A stretch of DNA of 38,301 nucleotides from Candidatus Aminicenantota bacterium (GTDB lineage Bacteria > Acidobacteriota > Aminicenantia > UBA2199). The stretch lies in contig WVZO01000400.1 in the NCBI GenBank assembly GCA_011772425.1, positions 47,756 through 86,056 of the forward strand, written 5' to 3'. Numbering within the stretch: the first letter of the stretch is position 1; each line of letters begins with the position of its first letter. Shown here piece by piece: positions 1 through 7,347 of this stretch. A program made the position numbers and the translations under genes. The notes beneath the pieces were generated by a model that was not told the DNA's origin, ran no database searches, and worked only from the letters and a program-made list of their open reading frames with translations.

Positions 1-110
1 ATGATTTTTCGATGCCCCAGGTGAAATCCGTCAAAATTCCCAATAGCGACCGCACTTCCCCGCCTAAGACTATCTTTTGGAACTGTCTGAATCGTTTCAC
101 CAATACTCAT
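1..110 (-). CDS. ribF: Bifunctional riboflavin kinase/FAD synthetase, N-terminal fragment cut by the window edge
   Basis: The minus strand from an ATG at 108-110 reads about 36 residues off the left edge and contains AIGNFDGFHLGHRKI. This is the GNFDGxHxGH nucleotidyl-transfer motif of RibF, in which the paired HxGH residues bind ATP. The enzyme phosphorylates riboflavin to FMN and adenylates FMN to FAD in the cytoplasm. Only the FAD-synthetase start is present; the kinase domain lies outside the window. It sits about 40 bp downstream of the DUF4388 gene on the same strand, so it probably ends that operon. The start is chosen because 17 residues precede the motif, close to the usual spacing in the family. 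No strong ribosome binding site is seen. Confidence 0.85.
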   Translation of the reverse strand, partial: MSIGETIQTVPKDSLRRGSAVAIGNFDGFHLGHRKI

Positions 111-149
111 TTTACTTTTTAAACACATTAAACTCAATGGATCAATGTC

Positions 150-1127
150 TTATTTTCCAGGGGGAGCAGAAAACACCGTTTCATACAGCGCATCCTTCAA
201 TAAAATATTTTCACCGTTAAAAGGACTCAAGGGATTAAAAAAACGAATGAGCAGCATCGCCAGCAAGATGATCACCAACAGCGCAAACAGGAAATTTATC
301 CTATGTTTGGCAGCTAATTTTGTTTCTTCAAGAAGTGCCACTTCCTTGGGTTCATGAACCCTGGTACTGGTCTTGGCCCTGATGATTGTCTTTCGCAGCA
401 GGTTATAGAGGCCTTTGTATACTTTATACTCGGTAAAAATCCCCAATTCCACCAGGTCCCGGACAGTATTTCGGCCATTGATATATTTTAATAAATTGGT
501 CTCTGTTTCTGTCAGGAAGATTTTACCCTCTTCTTCTTCTTCAGGCACCTCTTCATATTCCCCCACAATCTCAATATTAGTAGAATCCACCGGGGCAGGT
601 TCAAAAATCGTGGTGTCATCCGGGATGAGTTCCCTGATTTGAGGCCACTCATCCAGCATTTGCACCCCTTCCATTATAATATTATCCGTGGGAATGGGGT
701 CCACCATTTTCATGGTTTCATCCAGGTACTCCATGATTTTAAAATTGTATTCGCCTCCTTTCCACTTAAAGAGGGACAACACAATCTCAACAGCCTGAGT
801 TTTTAATGACTCAATGATGGTCTCTCTTTCTATCAGTCCCATGGCTACCAGGATTTCCCCGATTTTTTGATTGGTTCTTTTTTGAATATCAAGTGCTCGC
901 TGCAGCATCTCTTCACTGATATAATCCTGCTTTACCAGCACATTCCCCACCCGCATCTCCAACTTCTTGGGGAAGGAATCCACCCCAACAATCATACCAT
1001 TTTGAAAAATCAGGGTAATAAACGCATCGCCAGTGGTAAAGGTTAGTATACCGGTCTTTTTCTGAAGTGATATTAACTGCAATATATCAGGAACCTTAAA
1101 TTCTTTGAGTGTACCTTTAAATGCCAT
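150..1127 (-). CDS. DUF4388 (PatA-N-like) protein with C-terminal membrane anchor
   Basis: A 325-residue protein. Residues 1 to about 55 (start MAFKGTLKEF, then a hydrophobic stretch ending FQNGMIVG) match the DUF4388/PatA N-terminal type found in bacterial signalling and gliding proteins. Residues about 58-115 look like the GspE/MshE N-terminal fold (VGNVLVKQDYISEEMLQRAL, then KIGEILVAMGLI). An acidic linker (EEVPEEEEEGK) precedes a winged-helix-like segment. One membrane helix lies at about 277-297, with a short periplasmic tail. The gene overlaps the upstream TPR gene by 11 bp and has an AGGAGAAGAAA ribosome binding site, so translation is probably coupled. The family roles are known only in outline; a role in regulating envelope or motility functions is inference. 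Confidence 0.75.
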   Translation of the reverse strand: MAFKGTLKEFKVPDILQLISLQKKTGILTFTTGDAFITLIFQNGMIVGVDSFPKKLEMRVGNVLVKQDYISEEMLQRALDIQKRTNQKIGEILVAMGLIERETIIESLKTQAVEIVLSLFKWKGGEYNFKIMEYLDETMKMVDPIPTDNIIMEGVQMLDEWPQIRELIPDDTTIFEPAPVDSTNIEIVGEYEEVPEEEEEGKIFLTETETNLLKYINGRNTVRDLVELGIFTEYKVYKGLYNLLRKTIIRAKTSTRVHEPKEVALLEETKLAAKHRINFLFALLVIILLAMLLIRFFNPLSPFNGENILLKDALYETVFSAPPGK

Positions 1128-2883
1128 TTTCTTCTCCTATCACGGAAATAAGATTTATAATCAAATATAAAATAGCCGCTGTCGCCCCTATAAAATTCAA
1201 TGCCAGGGGTGATGCCAAATAGATACGATTAAAATTAACCGTACCCGCCACAGCAACTCCCAATAAGAAATAAAACACCACGGAAAAAACCAGGTACAGC
1301 CGGTTATTTTCCCTGTGGTGAAGATTTAAGCCCGGGATGAAAAGCGAGAATATAAGCCGGAAAACATATTTCTTCCTGGACTTTCTCTTTAGCTCTTTTT
1401 CTTTTAAAATTTTTGCTTCAAGAAATATGACATCTTTAATGGAAAACAATTGATGACACTCATTGCACAATTTATAGGACTTGTGGAGAGAACCTTCTTT
1501 TATTATTTTTGAACACTTGGAGCAATAACTGCTTTCACCCCTCTCAGGTACAAATTTTGGCAGCATCATCACATAAAGAATGAAAAACAGGATATAATAC
1601 AAAACAGGTAACTTGAACAGTTCCCCCAGTATGCTTGTTAAAAACTTACCCATATTGAAGTTCTGCTCTGAGAAATTAAACAACCGTTCCCACAATTCAC
1701 CCTGGTTTATTTTTATGTCTTTGATATCCAGGGTTTTCGTTCGATAGCTGTCGATCTCAGGGTATCTCTGGGCATAGGATTTAAATACCTCGGGTTCATT
1801 CTCTTTCAAAAGGGCAAGGGCAAAATTGTTCAATGCGACTTTATTTTTATCGTTCAGCAGTAAGGATTCTCTATAATAATCAATACTCTGGGTAAGCTCC
1901 CCGAAGCGGAAGTAAATATTTCCCATTAAATCGTATTTTGAGGGAACCTTAAAATCTTCACCCGTGGATACCAATATATCCATGGCCCTATTTAAACCAT
2001 TTATATCACCCTTCTCATAATACGAAAACGCCTGGGCAACTTTTAATTGGTCATCAAACGCCTGATAATCTTCTTTATCGAACAGGTGTCCTTCATAGAC
2101 CTTTTGAACCTTTTTAAAATCGGCGGTGCGGATGTTTTTTTCCAGCATCAGGTTCAGGCTGTAAAGAACCGCTGCAGCGGCAACCACAATCAGCATCGTC
2201 TTAACCGCTTTCTTTTCGTTTCCACTTAAGTAAGCCCAAAAAAACCCGGTGATAATAAACGGATAAACCATCCAACCGGTTAGAAAAACCATTGGCCAGA
2301 GAATAATCGCCAGGAAGATGAGAGCTTTTTTACGGGAAACCGTACCCTGTTCATCGATTACCAGGTCATTACCCGCCAGTCTAAAATACCTGAAAAGCAA
2401 GATTAGCGAAAACAGGAAAAAAACCAGCAGCGCCGCGAAAAATAAAAGGTTGAAAAATTGATTCACCAGCAGGAAGGAGGCTTTGAAACTTTTTAACATC
2501 ATGAACAGTTGGCTGAATAGATGCTTAAAATTGATGATGAACCGGCCCTTAATCCGGTCAATTTTTTCCAGTTTATTGTACAGGTACCAGTAATCCGGTG
2601 ATAACTTCAATACTTTCTTATAGAATTCTTCAGCATACTGGTATTTACCTTTTTTGAAATAAGAGTCCCCGAATGCGATTAACCGGGAGGCAATTTCCTT
2701 TTGATCGGCCCGTTTTAATCCTTCAAGCTCCACCAATCTCAAGTGCTCCAATACCTGGTCATACTTGCTGAAGGAATCGTAGAAATAGATTTTTTTCAGA
2801 TTCCCCCAGGGATCCTCTTTGGGGAGAACCCAAATCGTGCAACATAGAAACAAAATTACAAAAACCAACGCCTTATTTTTCAT
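1117..2883 (-). CDS. TPR-repeat polytopic membrane protein with cytoplasmic-type zinc ribbon
   Basis: A 588-residue protein that I do not recognise as a named family. It starts with a signal-peptide-like segment (MKNKALVFVILFLCCTIWVL). A TPR-like hairpin at about 68-105 (FGDSYFKKGKYQYAEEFYKK) precedes hydrophobic helices near 143-166, 188-218 and 225-243. A second TPR pair follows at about 320-370 (YDLMGNIYFRFGELTQSIDY), then more membrane helices around 432-450. A four-cysteine zinc ribbon (CSKC...CNEC) sits near 459-483, and further helices lie near the C-terminus. It begins 1 nt after the DUF1844 stop and overlaps the DUF4388 gene by 11 bp, so the three are translationally coupled. A scaffold or secretion-linked role is only a guess. 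Confidence 0.7.
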   Translation of the reverse strand: MKNKALVFVILFLCCTIWVLPKEDPWGNLKKIYFYDSFSKYDQVLEHLRLVELEGLKRADQKEIASRLIAFGDSYFKKGKYQYAEEFYKKVLKLSPDYWYLYNKLEKIDRIKGRFIINFKHLFSQLFMMLKSFKASFLLVNQFFNLLFFAALLVFFLFSLILLFRYFRLAGNDLVIDEQGTVSRKKALIFLAIILWPMVFLTGWMVYPFIITGFFWAYLSGNEKKAVKTMLIVVAAAAVLYSLNLMLEKNIRTADFKKVQKVYEGHLFDKEDYQAFDDQLKVAQAFSYYEKGDINGLNRAMDILVSTGEDFKVPSKYDLMGNIYFRFGELTQSIDYYRESLLLNDKNKVALNNFALALLKENEPEVFKSYAQRYPEIDSYRTKTLDIKDIKINQGELWERLFNFSEQNFNMGKFLTSILGELFKLPVLYYILFFILYVMMLPKFVPERGESSYCSKCSKIIKEGSLHKSYKLCNECHQLFSIKDVIFLEAKILKEKELKRKSRKKYVFRLIFSLFIPGLNLHHRENNRLYLVFSVVFYFLLGVAVAGTVNFNRIYLASPLALNFIGATAAILYLIINLISVIGEENGI

Positions 2884-2884
2884 T

Positions 2885-3136
2885 TTAATTTCCCGCGTTT
2901 AATTTTTTATTATAAACCTGATCCAGGTTATCTTTGACTTCGACTAAAAAGGCTTCCTCCTGGGGTGTGAGATTTCCTTTGGTCTTCAATTCCAGCACGT
3001 CCAACAGTTGCATAAACACTGAGGCACCTTCAAGATCATTTTTCGCTTCCTGGGTAAGGGGGTCTTGTATTTCTCCCATATTGATCATGGCTTGCGTGGC
3101 TAATAGAACGATAATCGATTTGATGTCTATCTCCAT
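2885..3136 (-). CDS. DUF1844 domain protein
   Basis: A small, mostly helical protein of 83 residues. It has the DUF1844 pattern: a short N-terminal helix with MGEIQDP, then a helix with FMQLLDVLELKTKGNLT followed by PQEEAFLVEVKDNL. The family is widespread in Acidobacteriota and related phyla and has no established function. An ATG 42 bp further upstream (3178) would add 14 residues and has a possible AGGA site. I prefer the ATG at 3136 because the best promoter-like sequence (3190-3218) would start the transcript only a few bases before 3178. It is the first gene of the leftward operon that continues to ribF. Confidence 0.75.
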   Translation of the reverse strand: MEIDIKSIIVLLATQAMINMGEIQDPLTQEAKNDLEGASVFMQLLDVLELKTKGNLTPQEEAFLVEVKDNLDQVYNKKLNAGN

Positions 3137-3189
3137 TTTGTTTTCCAGCTTGCACTCGATTCCAAAAAGTATTATCATTAATTCCTATA

Positions 3190-3218
3190 GTTATAACATG
3201 TCTGATTATAAAAAACAA
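3190..3218 (-). promoter_or_regulatory. Sigma70-type promoter for the leftward DUF1844-TPR-DUF4388-ribF operon
   Basis: Read on the minus strand there is TTGTTT, a 17-bp spacer and TATAAC. The predicted start at about 3183 leaves roughly 47 nt before the ATG at 3136. It lies in the divergent gap with mazG. Confidence 0.45.
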
Positions 3219-3219
3219 G

Positions 3220-3984
3220 ATGAAAGAATTCAATAAACTGATAAAAATTATGAAGCGGTTAAGAAATCCCGTCAACGGGTGCCCCTGGGACCGGAAACAA
3301 ACCACCTATTCGCTGCGGGAGTACGTGCTTGAAGAGGCGCACGAACTGGTGGAAGCCATCGGGGCAGATTCCGTTGAAAAACAAAAAGAGGAGTTGGGCG
3401 ATCTCCTGTTACAAATCGTCTTCCTGTCCCAGCTCCACAGGGAAAAAGGGAATTTTTCCATCCGCGATGTGGTAGCCACCATCAATCAAAAATTAATCCA
3501 GAGGCATCCCCATATTTTCGGTAATACCACGGTTCATACCGCCGAAGAGGTAAGACAGAACTGGGAAAAAATAAAAAAGAAAACCAAAAAGAAAACCAGT
3601 ATCCTCTCCGATTACCCGGACCAGATGCCGGCGTTATCCCATGCCAAACGCATCGCCGAGCAAGCTTCCAGTGTGGGGTTCGATTGGGACGACCCCCTGG
3701 GGGCGTTGGAAAAAGTGGAAGAAGAGGTGGCAGAGTTAAAAAAAGAAATCCGGGCCGGAGACCGTCACAAAGTGGAAGAAGAAATCGGGGACCTTTTGTT
3801 TGCCGTGGCTAATGTGGCGCGATTGGCCTTTGTCAACCCGGAATTTGCTTTAAAAAGCACCAATAAAAAATTTGTCAACCGGTTCCGTTACATCGAGGAA
3901 CAGCTCAAAGAACAGGGCAAAGACATCAATGAAACCGGCATGGATGAAATGGAAGAATTGTGGCAGAAAGCGAAAACAGAATGA
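3220..3984 (+). CDS. mazG: Nucleoside triphosphate pyrophosphohydrolase MazG
   Basis: A 254-residue protein of full family length with two MazG modules. The first carries NGCPWDRKQT and then LEEAHELVEAI with the partner EELGDLLLQ, the EExxE...ExxD magnesium-binding arrangement. The second, from about residue 150, has WDDPLGALEKVEEEVAELKK and EEEIGDLLFAVANVAR. MazG hydrolyses NTPs to NMP and pyrophosphate and is thought to clean up damaged nucleotides or lower ppGpp during starvation. The start aligns with the normal N-terminus (LIKIMKRLRNP before the CPWD motif). A TATAAA lies 8 bp before the ATG and no Shine-Dalgarno is evident, so the mRNA may be nearly leaderless. A small gene follows after 26 bp. 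Confidence 0.95.
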   Translation: MKEFNKLIKIMKRLRNPVNGCPWDRKQTTYSLREYVLEEAHELVEAIGADSVEKQKEELGDLLLQIVFLSQLHREKGNFSIRDVVATINQKLIQRHPHIFGNTTVHTAEEVRQNWEKIKKKTKKKTSILSDYPDQMPALSHAKRIAEQASSVGFDWDDPLGALEKVEEEVAELKKEIRAGDRHKVEEEIGDLLFAVANVARLAFVNPEFALKSTNKKFVNRFRYIEEQLKEQGKDINETGMDEMEELWQKAKTE

Positions 3985-4010
3985 GGCTGCCGGGATTGAG
4001 GAGCTAACAT

Positions 4011-4247
4011 ATGTTAGAACCCATTGATGTGGTTTGTTATGCCGGTTACCGGGCTGAGGAAAAACCATTAACGTTCACCTATAAAAACCGGGAATTCAAC
4101 ATAAAAAAAATCCTGGACCGCTCAGTAGAGGAATCCTTCGCAGACCGGGACACGGTTTACCGGTTCCGGGTGTTATGCGCCACCAATGAAACGTTTTCCC
4201 TGCTTTTTGATCCGCAGGAAGATCAATGGTTCCTGGAAGAAAGGTAG
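4011..4247 (+). CDS. Small uncharacterised protein following mazG
   Basis: A 78-residue protein with a GAGGAG ribosome binding site upstream of ATG. It begins MLEPIDVVCYAGYRAEEKP and has a beta-rich pattern (FTYKNREFNIKKILDR, then YRFRVLCATNETFSLLFD, ending QWFLEER). The layout resembles small DUF6504-like proteins, but I would not assign it firmly. It is cotranscribed with mazG. Its last 25 bp overlap the 3' end of the convergent AAA ATPase gene, so the two transcripts can form antisense pairs. Confidence 0.6.
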   Translation: MLEPIDVVCYAGYRAEEKPLTFTYKNREFNIKKILDRSVEESFADRDTVYRFRVLCATNETFSLLFDPQEDQWFLEER

Positions 4248-5378
4248 ACCTCGAGAGCCTGTTTCCAGGGTAGGATTTCGATATCCCCCGCCTTTCTTGC
4301 CATTTTGTCTTTAAGAGAAACGATAATAAGGGGTACACCGGAAAATCTATCTTTAAATGCGCTTATTGTCGAGGGTCTTATATCGGTTCTTCCGGCCTTA
4401 CATTCCATAGAGAAGATAGGCCCTTTCCCATCGGAGACGATTACATCTATTTCATTATTCCTGTATCTCCAGAATGAGAATTGATGTTCTTTATTATAAT
4501 AGTCTCTCAGCCTGATGAGTTCAGCAATAAACCAGTTTTCAAAAAGAAAGCCCTGCTCCCCGGTAAGGGGGGGGGTCATTCAGACGATTCTGTATTGCAC
4601 GTACGACTCCACAATCGAAGAAATAGAATTTCGGACGTGCTTTTTTTCTCTCACTTTTATCATAAGGCCACAAGAAAAATCCAAGTAACGTATCCTCCAA
4701 TATTTGATAATACTCTTTAACGGTACTTGCCGGAACAGAACACTCCCTGGAAATATTCGCAAATTCGATAACCTGTCCATTGCTTTGTGCCGCAATATTT
4801 ATAAACCTTTGAAACGCACCTATATTACGGGTTAGAGCTTCAGCCTGGATCTCTTCTTTAATATAAGTTGTAAAATAACTTTTTAAATGGCTTTTTACCA
4901 GATCAAATTTCTTCTCAATAATTAAATCATATATCTTCGGGATCGTCCCGAATTGAATTGCCATATCAATTGAAAAATGGTCTCTAAGTTCATCATATGT
5001 TAAGGGGTGCAGCTTCAAATCCACGGACCTTCCGCCAAGGAGGTTCGCTCCTCCTCTTTTTAACTTTCTTGCACTTGAACCTGATATAATAAAAATATGT
5101 CGGTGTCTGTCAATTCCCATTTGAATATAGTTTAAAAGAATCGGGACTTTCTGGATTTCATCGATGATAATCGTCGAATTTTCGGGCAATGCATTGATTT
5201 GCTCCCAAAAAATCCCCGGATGTGCCTTATATTCTAATTCCAATTCCGGGTCCAGCAGATCAAAGAAGGCTTGTGCTTTCAATTTTTTCAAAATTGTTGT
5301 TTTCCCTGTCATCCTGGGGCCAAATAAAAATGCCGACGTTTCGATGTTGTCCAATTTTATCAATCGTTCAAAATACAT
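4223..5378 (-). pseudogene. DUF4143-type AAA+ ATPase with a frameshift in a C9 run
   Basis: An ATP-binding protein of the AAA_14/DUF4143 family, which couples an N-terminal AAA+ domain to a C-terminal nuclease-like DUF4143 domain and is common in accessory DNA. The first 279-codon frame (4539-5378) holds Walker A GPRMTGKTT, Walker B STIIIDEIQKVP and the typical ISGSSARKLKRGGANLLGGR. It then runs out at RLNDPPPYRGAG. A second frame (4223-4579) continues with TGEQGFLFENWFIAEL and YRYRNNEID-like DUF4143 C-terminal sequence. The switch lies in a run of nine C on the minus strand (4567-4575). One fewer C would join the frames into a protein of about 384 residues, the usual family length. It may be a disabled gene, a slippage site or a sequencing error. 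Confidence 0.85.
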
Positions 5379-5403
5379 GTGCTCAACCTCATTAACAAAA
5401 TGA

Positions 5404-5448
5404 TGTTATATTTGCGCATAATATAACATTGTTTTGTTATATTTGCAA
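5404..5448 (-). promoter_or_regulatory. Promoter with three TGTTATATT half-sites (putative operator) for the AAA ATPase gene
   Basis: On the minus strand TTGCAA (5443-5448), a 17-bp spacer and TATATT (5420-5425) make a good sigma70 promoter about 42 bp upstream of the ATG. The 12-mer TGTTATATTTGC occurs directly at 5404-5415 and 5435-5446, with an inverted TGTTATATT at 5420-5428 overlying the -10. The arrangement suggests repressor binding, perhaps autoregulation; the binding protein is unknown. Confidence 0.5.
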
Positions 5449-5474
5449 GGATAATTTCCAGTGCAGGTAGGTTT

Positions 5475-5523
5475 TAGCCGCGAAGACACTTACAGTGCGG
5501 TTAAAAGCGCGAAGAAACGCGAA
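5475..5523 (+). repeat. Dispersed intergenic repeat R1, copy a
   Basis: Pattern: agccgcgaagRca, a small hairpin (here acttacagt), gcggttaaaag, then (a/g)cgcgaag words. Related copies lie at 10968-11020, 12047-12086, 12975-13027 (inverted) and 32251-32302, always outside genes. Confidence 0.75.
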
Positions 5524-5589
5524 TAAATAAAGTGCCGGGTAAATAATTCCATGAAGAAGGGAAAATCCATCGGGTATGATCTTTCATCA

Positions 5590-5863
5590 TTACATTTTTT
5601 GCTGATACATATAGATTTTTTCCAGGAACATCTCAATTTTTTGCTGTTACATCCCTATTCTCTGGAGAAACATTTGGATTTTCAGTAGAGACATCTCTCT
5701 TGTTAAGAGAGACATTTGGATTTTTAGTAGAGACATCTCTATTTTCAGGAGGTGCATCCGGATTTTTTGCTGTTACATCTCTATTCTTTGGAGGAACATT
5801 TGGATTTTCAGTAGAGACATTTCTCTTGTTAAGAGAAACATTTGGATTTTTTTTCGGGACCTC
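5590..5863 (-). repeat. 21-bp tandem repeat array with a 126-bp higher-order period
   Basis: About 13 degenerate units of 21 bp. On the minus strand they read as heptapeptides such as NPNVSLN, KRDVSTE, NPNVPPK and NRDVTAK in an open frame (5633-5911, 92 codons, weak start). The stretch beginning CATTTGGATTTTCAGTAGAG at 5671 recurs at 5797, exactly 126 bp (six units) later. Two units are perfect hairpins: TCTCTCTTGTTAAGAGAGA (5694-5712) and TTTCTCTTGTTAAGAGAAA (5820-5838). They differ by a compensating pair of changes. The opposite strand is open too, so an open frame alone does not prove a protein. The multiple-of-three period would be neutral for either. Confidence 0.8.
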
Positions 5864-5979
5864 AGGGTTTGTTTTAAGTGAATGCCGGTCTCCCCCGGCT
5901 GCAGGAAACATTCTGGTACGCCCATGGCCCCTTTATCTCCGCATCGGATTTTATGTTTAAGCTGACTGAAAGTGAGAAA

Positions 5980-6278
5980 CTAGTGTCACGTCAAGCCTCA
6001 AATGACGCACAAGATGTGTAAAAATACATCAATATATCATACCATCGCAAGAAAAGATTTAAATTCGAAGCACGAAGCACGAAATCCGAAACAAATTCAA
6101 ATGACCAAAATTCCAAAATTCAAAACAAAAGCTTAAGGAGCATCAGTTCATCTTTTAGAGGTCTTTAAAGATGTTTTGGACATTTGAACATTTGAATTTC
6201 GGATTTGTTTCGAATTTCGATATTCGAATTTCGGATTTATTATTCTTATCCGTCATTTCAGCATTGACACGACACTAG
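5980..6278. mobile_element. MITE-like element with about 29-bp imperfect terminal inverted repeats
   Basis: The left end begins CTAGTGTCACGTCAAG and the reverse complement of the right end begins CTAGTGTCGTGTCAAT. About 24 of the first 29 positions match, with AAATGACG shared further in. The inside has no gene. It is AT-rich and built from words such as gaatttcg, atttgtttcg and their complements, so much of it can fold into a long hairpin. No clear target-site duplication is visible beyond the palindromic CTAG. The right inner part resembles 15545-15650. This explains most of the otherwise gene-free stretch before the Panacea gene. Confidence 0.7.
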
Positions 6279-6519
6279 AGGTGGTCGCAAATTGCGACGA
6301 CATAAGCCGTTTAAAACGAGAATAAGGTGCCATGTAATTTGTCCAGGTAATTTATCCGCCCTGACCCAATTAAGCCAAGGAAAAAGAGCCAGGCCAAAAA
6401 AGTCCTATTGAAGATAAAGAAGAAAAGTGTTTTGGTATTTTGTTAAAAAAAATGTAAAAAAACATTGAATAGTGTTTGCTTTTGTAGAAAAATATGTTAT
6501 ATATAAACCTGAGGTGAAT

Positions 6520-6957
6520 ATGATTAAGAGTAAGCAAGTGGCTGAATATCTGCTTGGACTAAGCGAACCTGAATATGGTGATATAATCTCTAATTTAAAA
6601 CTCCAAAAGCTGGTTTATTATGCCCAGGGTTTTCACCTTGCTATTTACGATAACCCCCTATTTGATGAACCTATTGTAAAATGGGAACACGGTCCGGTTG
6701 TCGAGTCCTTATATCATGAATATAAAAAATACGGTCCCAATGCAATTCCTGTTCCTGGATTTGTGGATACTTCGATATTTTCTGATGAACAAAAAGAACT
6801 CTTAAACGAAGTTTTCGAGGTGTATGGGCAGTTTTCAGCATGGAAATTGAGATGCATGAGCCATGAAGAACCTCCCTGGAAACAAGCTCCCCTCAAAGGG
6901 GTCATTGACCTGGAATTAATGAAGAAGTATTTCAAAACACAACTGGCTAACGGTTAA
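6520..6957 (+). CDS. Panacea-domain (DUF4065/SocA-like) protein
   Basis: A 145-residue protein typical of Panacea antitoxin domains: NLKLQKLVYYAQGFHLAIYD, then EPIVKWEHGPVVESLYHEYK, then the C-terminal WKLRCMSHEEPPWKQA. In SocA and PanA the domain neutralises diverse toxins, in SocA by delivering the toxin to a protease. I chose the ATG at 6520 because GAGGTG lies just upstream; an earlier start in the same frame (6472) would add 16 residues with no ribosome site. A toxin normally lies next to a PanA antitoxin. Here only a 30-codon basic ORF follows, so it is orphaned, solitary, or paired with a degraded toxin. Confidence 0.85.
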   Translation: MIKSKQVAEYLLGLSEPEYGDIISNLKLQKLVYYAQGFHLAIYDNPLFDEPIVKWEHGPVVESLYHEYKKYGPNAIPVPGFVDTSIFSDEQKELLNEVFEVYGQFSAWKLRCMSHEEPPWKQAPLKGVIDLELMKKYFKTQLANG

Positions 6958-7050
6958 ATGGGGAAATTAAAGCAGAAGAAAGGCAGCACGGGGAAAAAAT
7001 TAAAACCTGATCTTTACATAGACACTAAGTTTAATTTATATAATCATTGA
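6958..7050 (+). CDS. Possible 30-residue basic microprotein directly behind the Panacea gene
   Basis: An ATG abuts the Panacea stop codon (TAA then ATG) and opens a 30-codon frame: MGKLKQKKGSTGKKLKPDLY, then ten more residues ending LYNH. The N-terminal half is strongly lysine-rich. The zero-gap junction would allow coupled translation, and the position is where a toxin partner would be expected. It could equally be chance or the stub of a lost gene. I recognise no family. Confidence 0.3.
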   Translation: MGKLKQKKGSTGKKLKPDLYIDTKFNLYNH

Positions 7051-7157
7051 GTCAATATTTTTTATCCTTGTCCAGCCCTGGCTTCAAGGAAAAATCAGGC
7101 TCCAGGGATAAATTCCAGCAGGTTCAGGGTGAAATTTTTCATGTCCACACTAAAGAA

Positions 7158-7226
7158 ATTCTTTTCTACCGGAGAAAAATATTTTTCTAGGTGTAGAAAA
7201 ATTATTATCTAGTGGTAGAAAAAAAT
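7158..7226 (+). repeat. Three-unit 22-bp hairpin repeat
   Basis: Units resembling TTCTTTTCTACCGGAGAAAA, TATTTTTCTAGGTGTAGAAA and TTATTATCTAGTGGTAGAAA follow head to tail. Each is a short inverted repeat (TTTTCTa...AGAAAA). The period is close to that of the 5590-5863 array but the sequence differs. Apart from this, a short basic ORF and the heptamers at 7294-7345, the 390-bp gap before the NACHT gene holds nothing I can name. Confidence 0.6.
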
Positions 7227-7293
7227 CCCAGGATTGGAAATGAATCATATTCAACATCCAACCTAATAATTCCTCGCTTCTTCGCTTCCTACT

Positions 7294-7345
7294 TGCCAAC
7301 TGCCAACTGCCAACTGCTCCCTGCCCCCTGCCCCCTGCCCCCTGC
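7294..7345 (+). repeat. Heptanucleotide tandem repeat (TGCCAAC then CTGCCCC)
   Basis: Three TGCCAAC-type heptamers pass into four CTGCCCC-type heptamers, ending just before the NACHT stop codon (7348-7350). The same AGTTGGC heptamer, on the other strand, occurs at 18245-18265. It resembles the heptamer STRR repeats described in cyanobacteria. Confidence 0.85.
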
Positions 7346-7347
7346 TC

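Noticed and set aside
4560..4580. Programmed ribosomal frameshift in the ATPase
   Set aside because: No downstream stem or stimulatory Shine-Dalgarno is evident and the family is normally encoded in one frame; slippage, mutation or error is simpler.
5700..5960. Plus-strand frame rich in Phe, Leu and Gly across the 21-bp array
   Set aside because: Any frame stays open over a 21-bp period; no start signal or family pattern.
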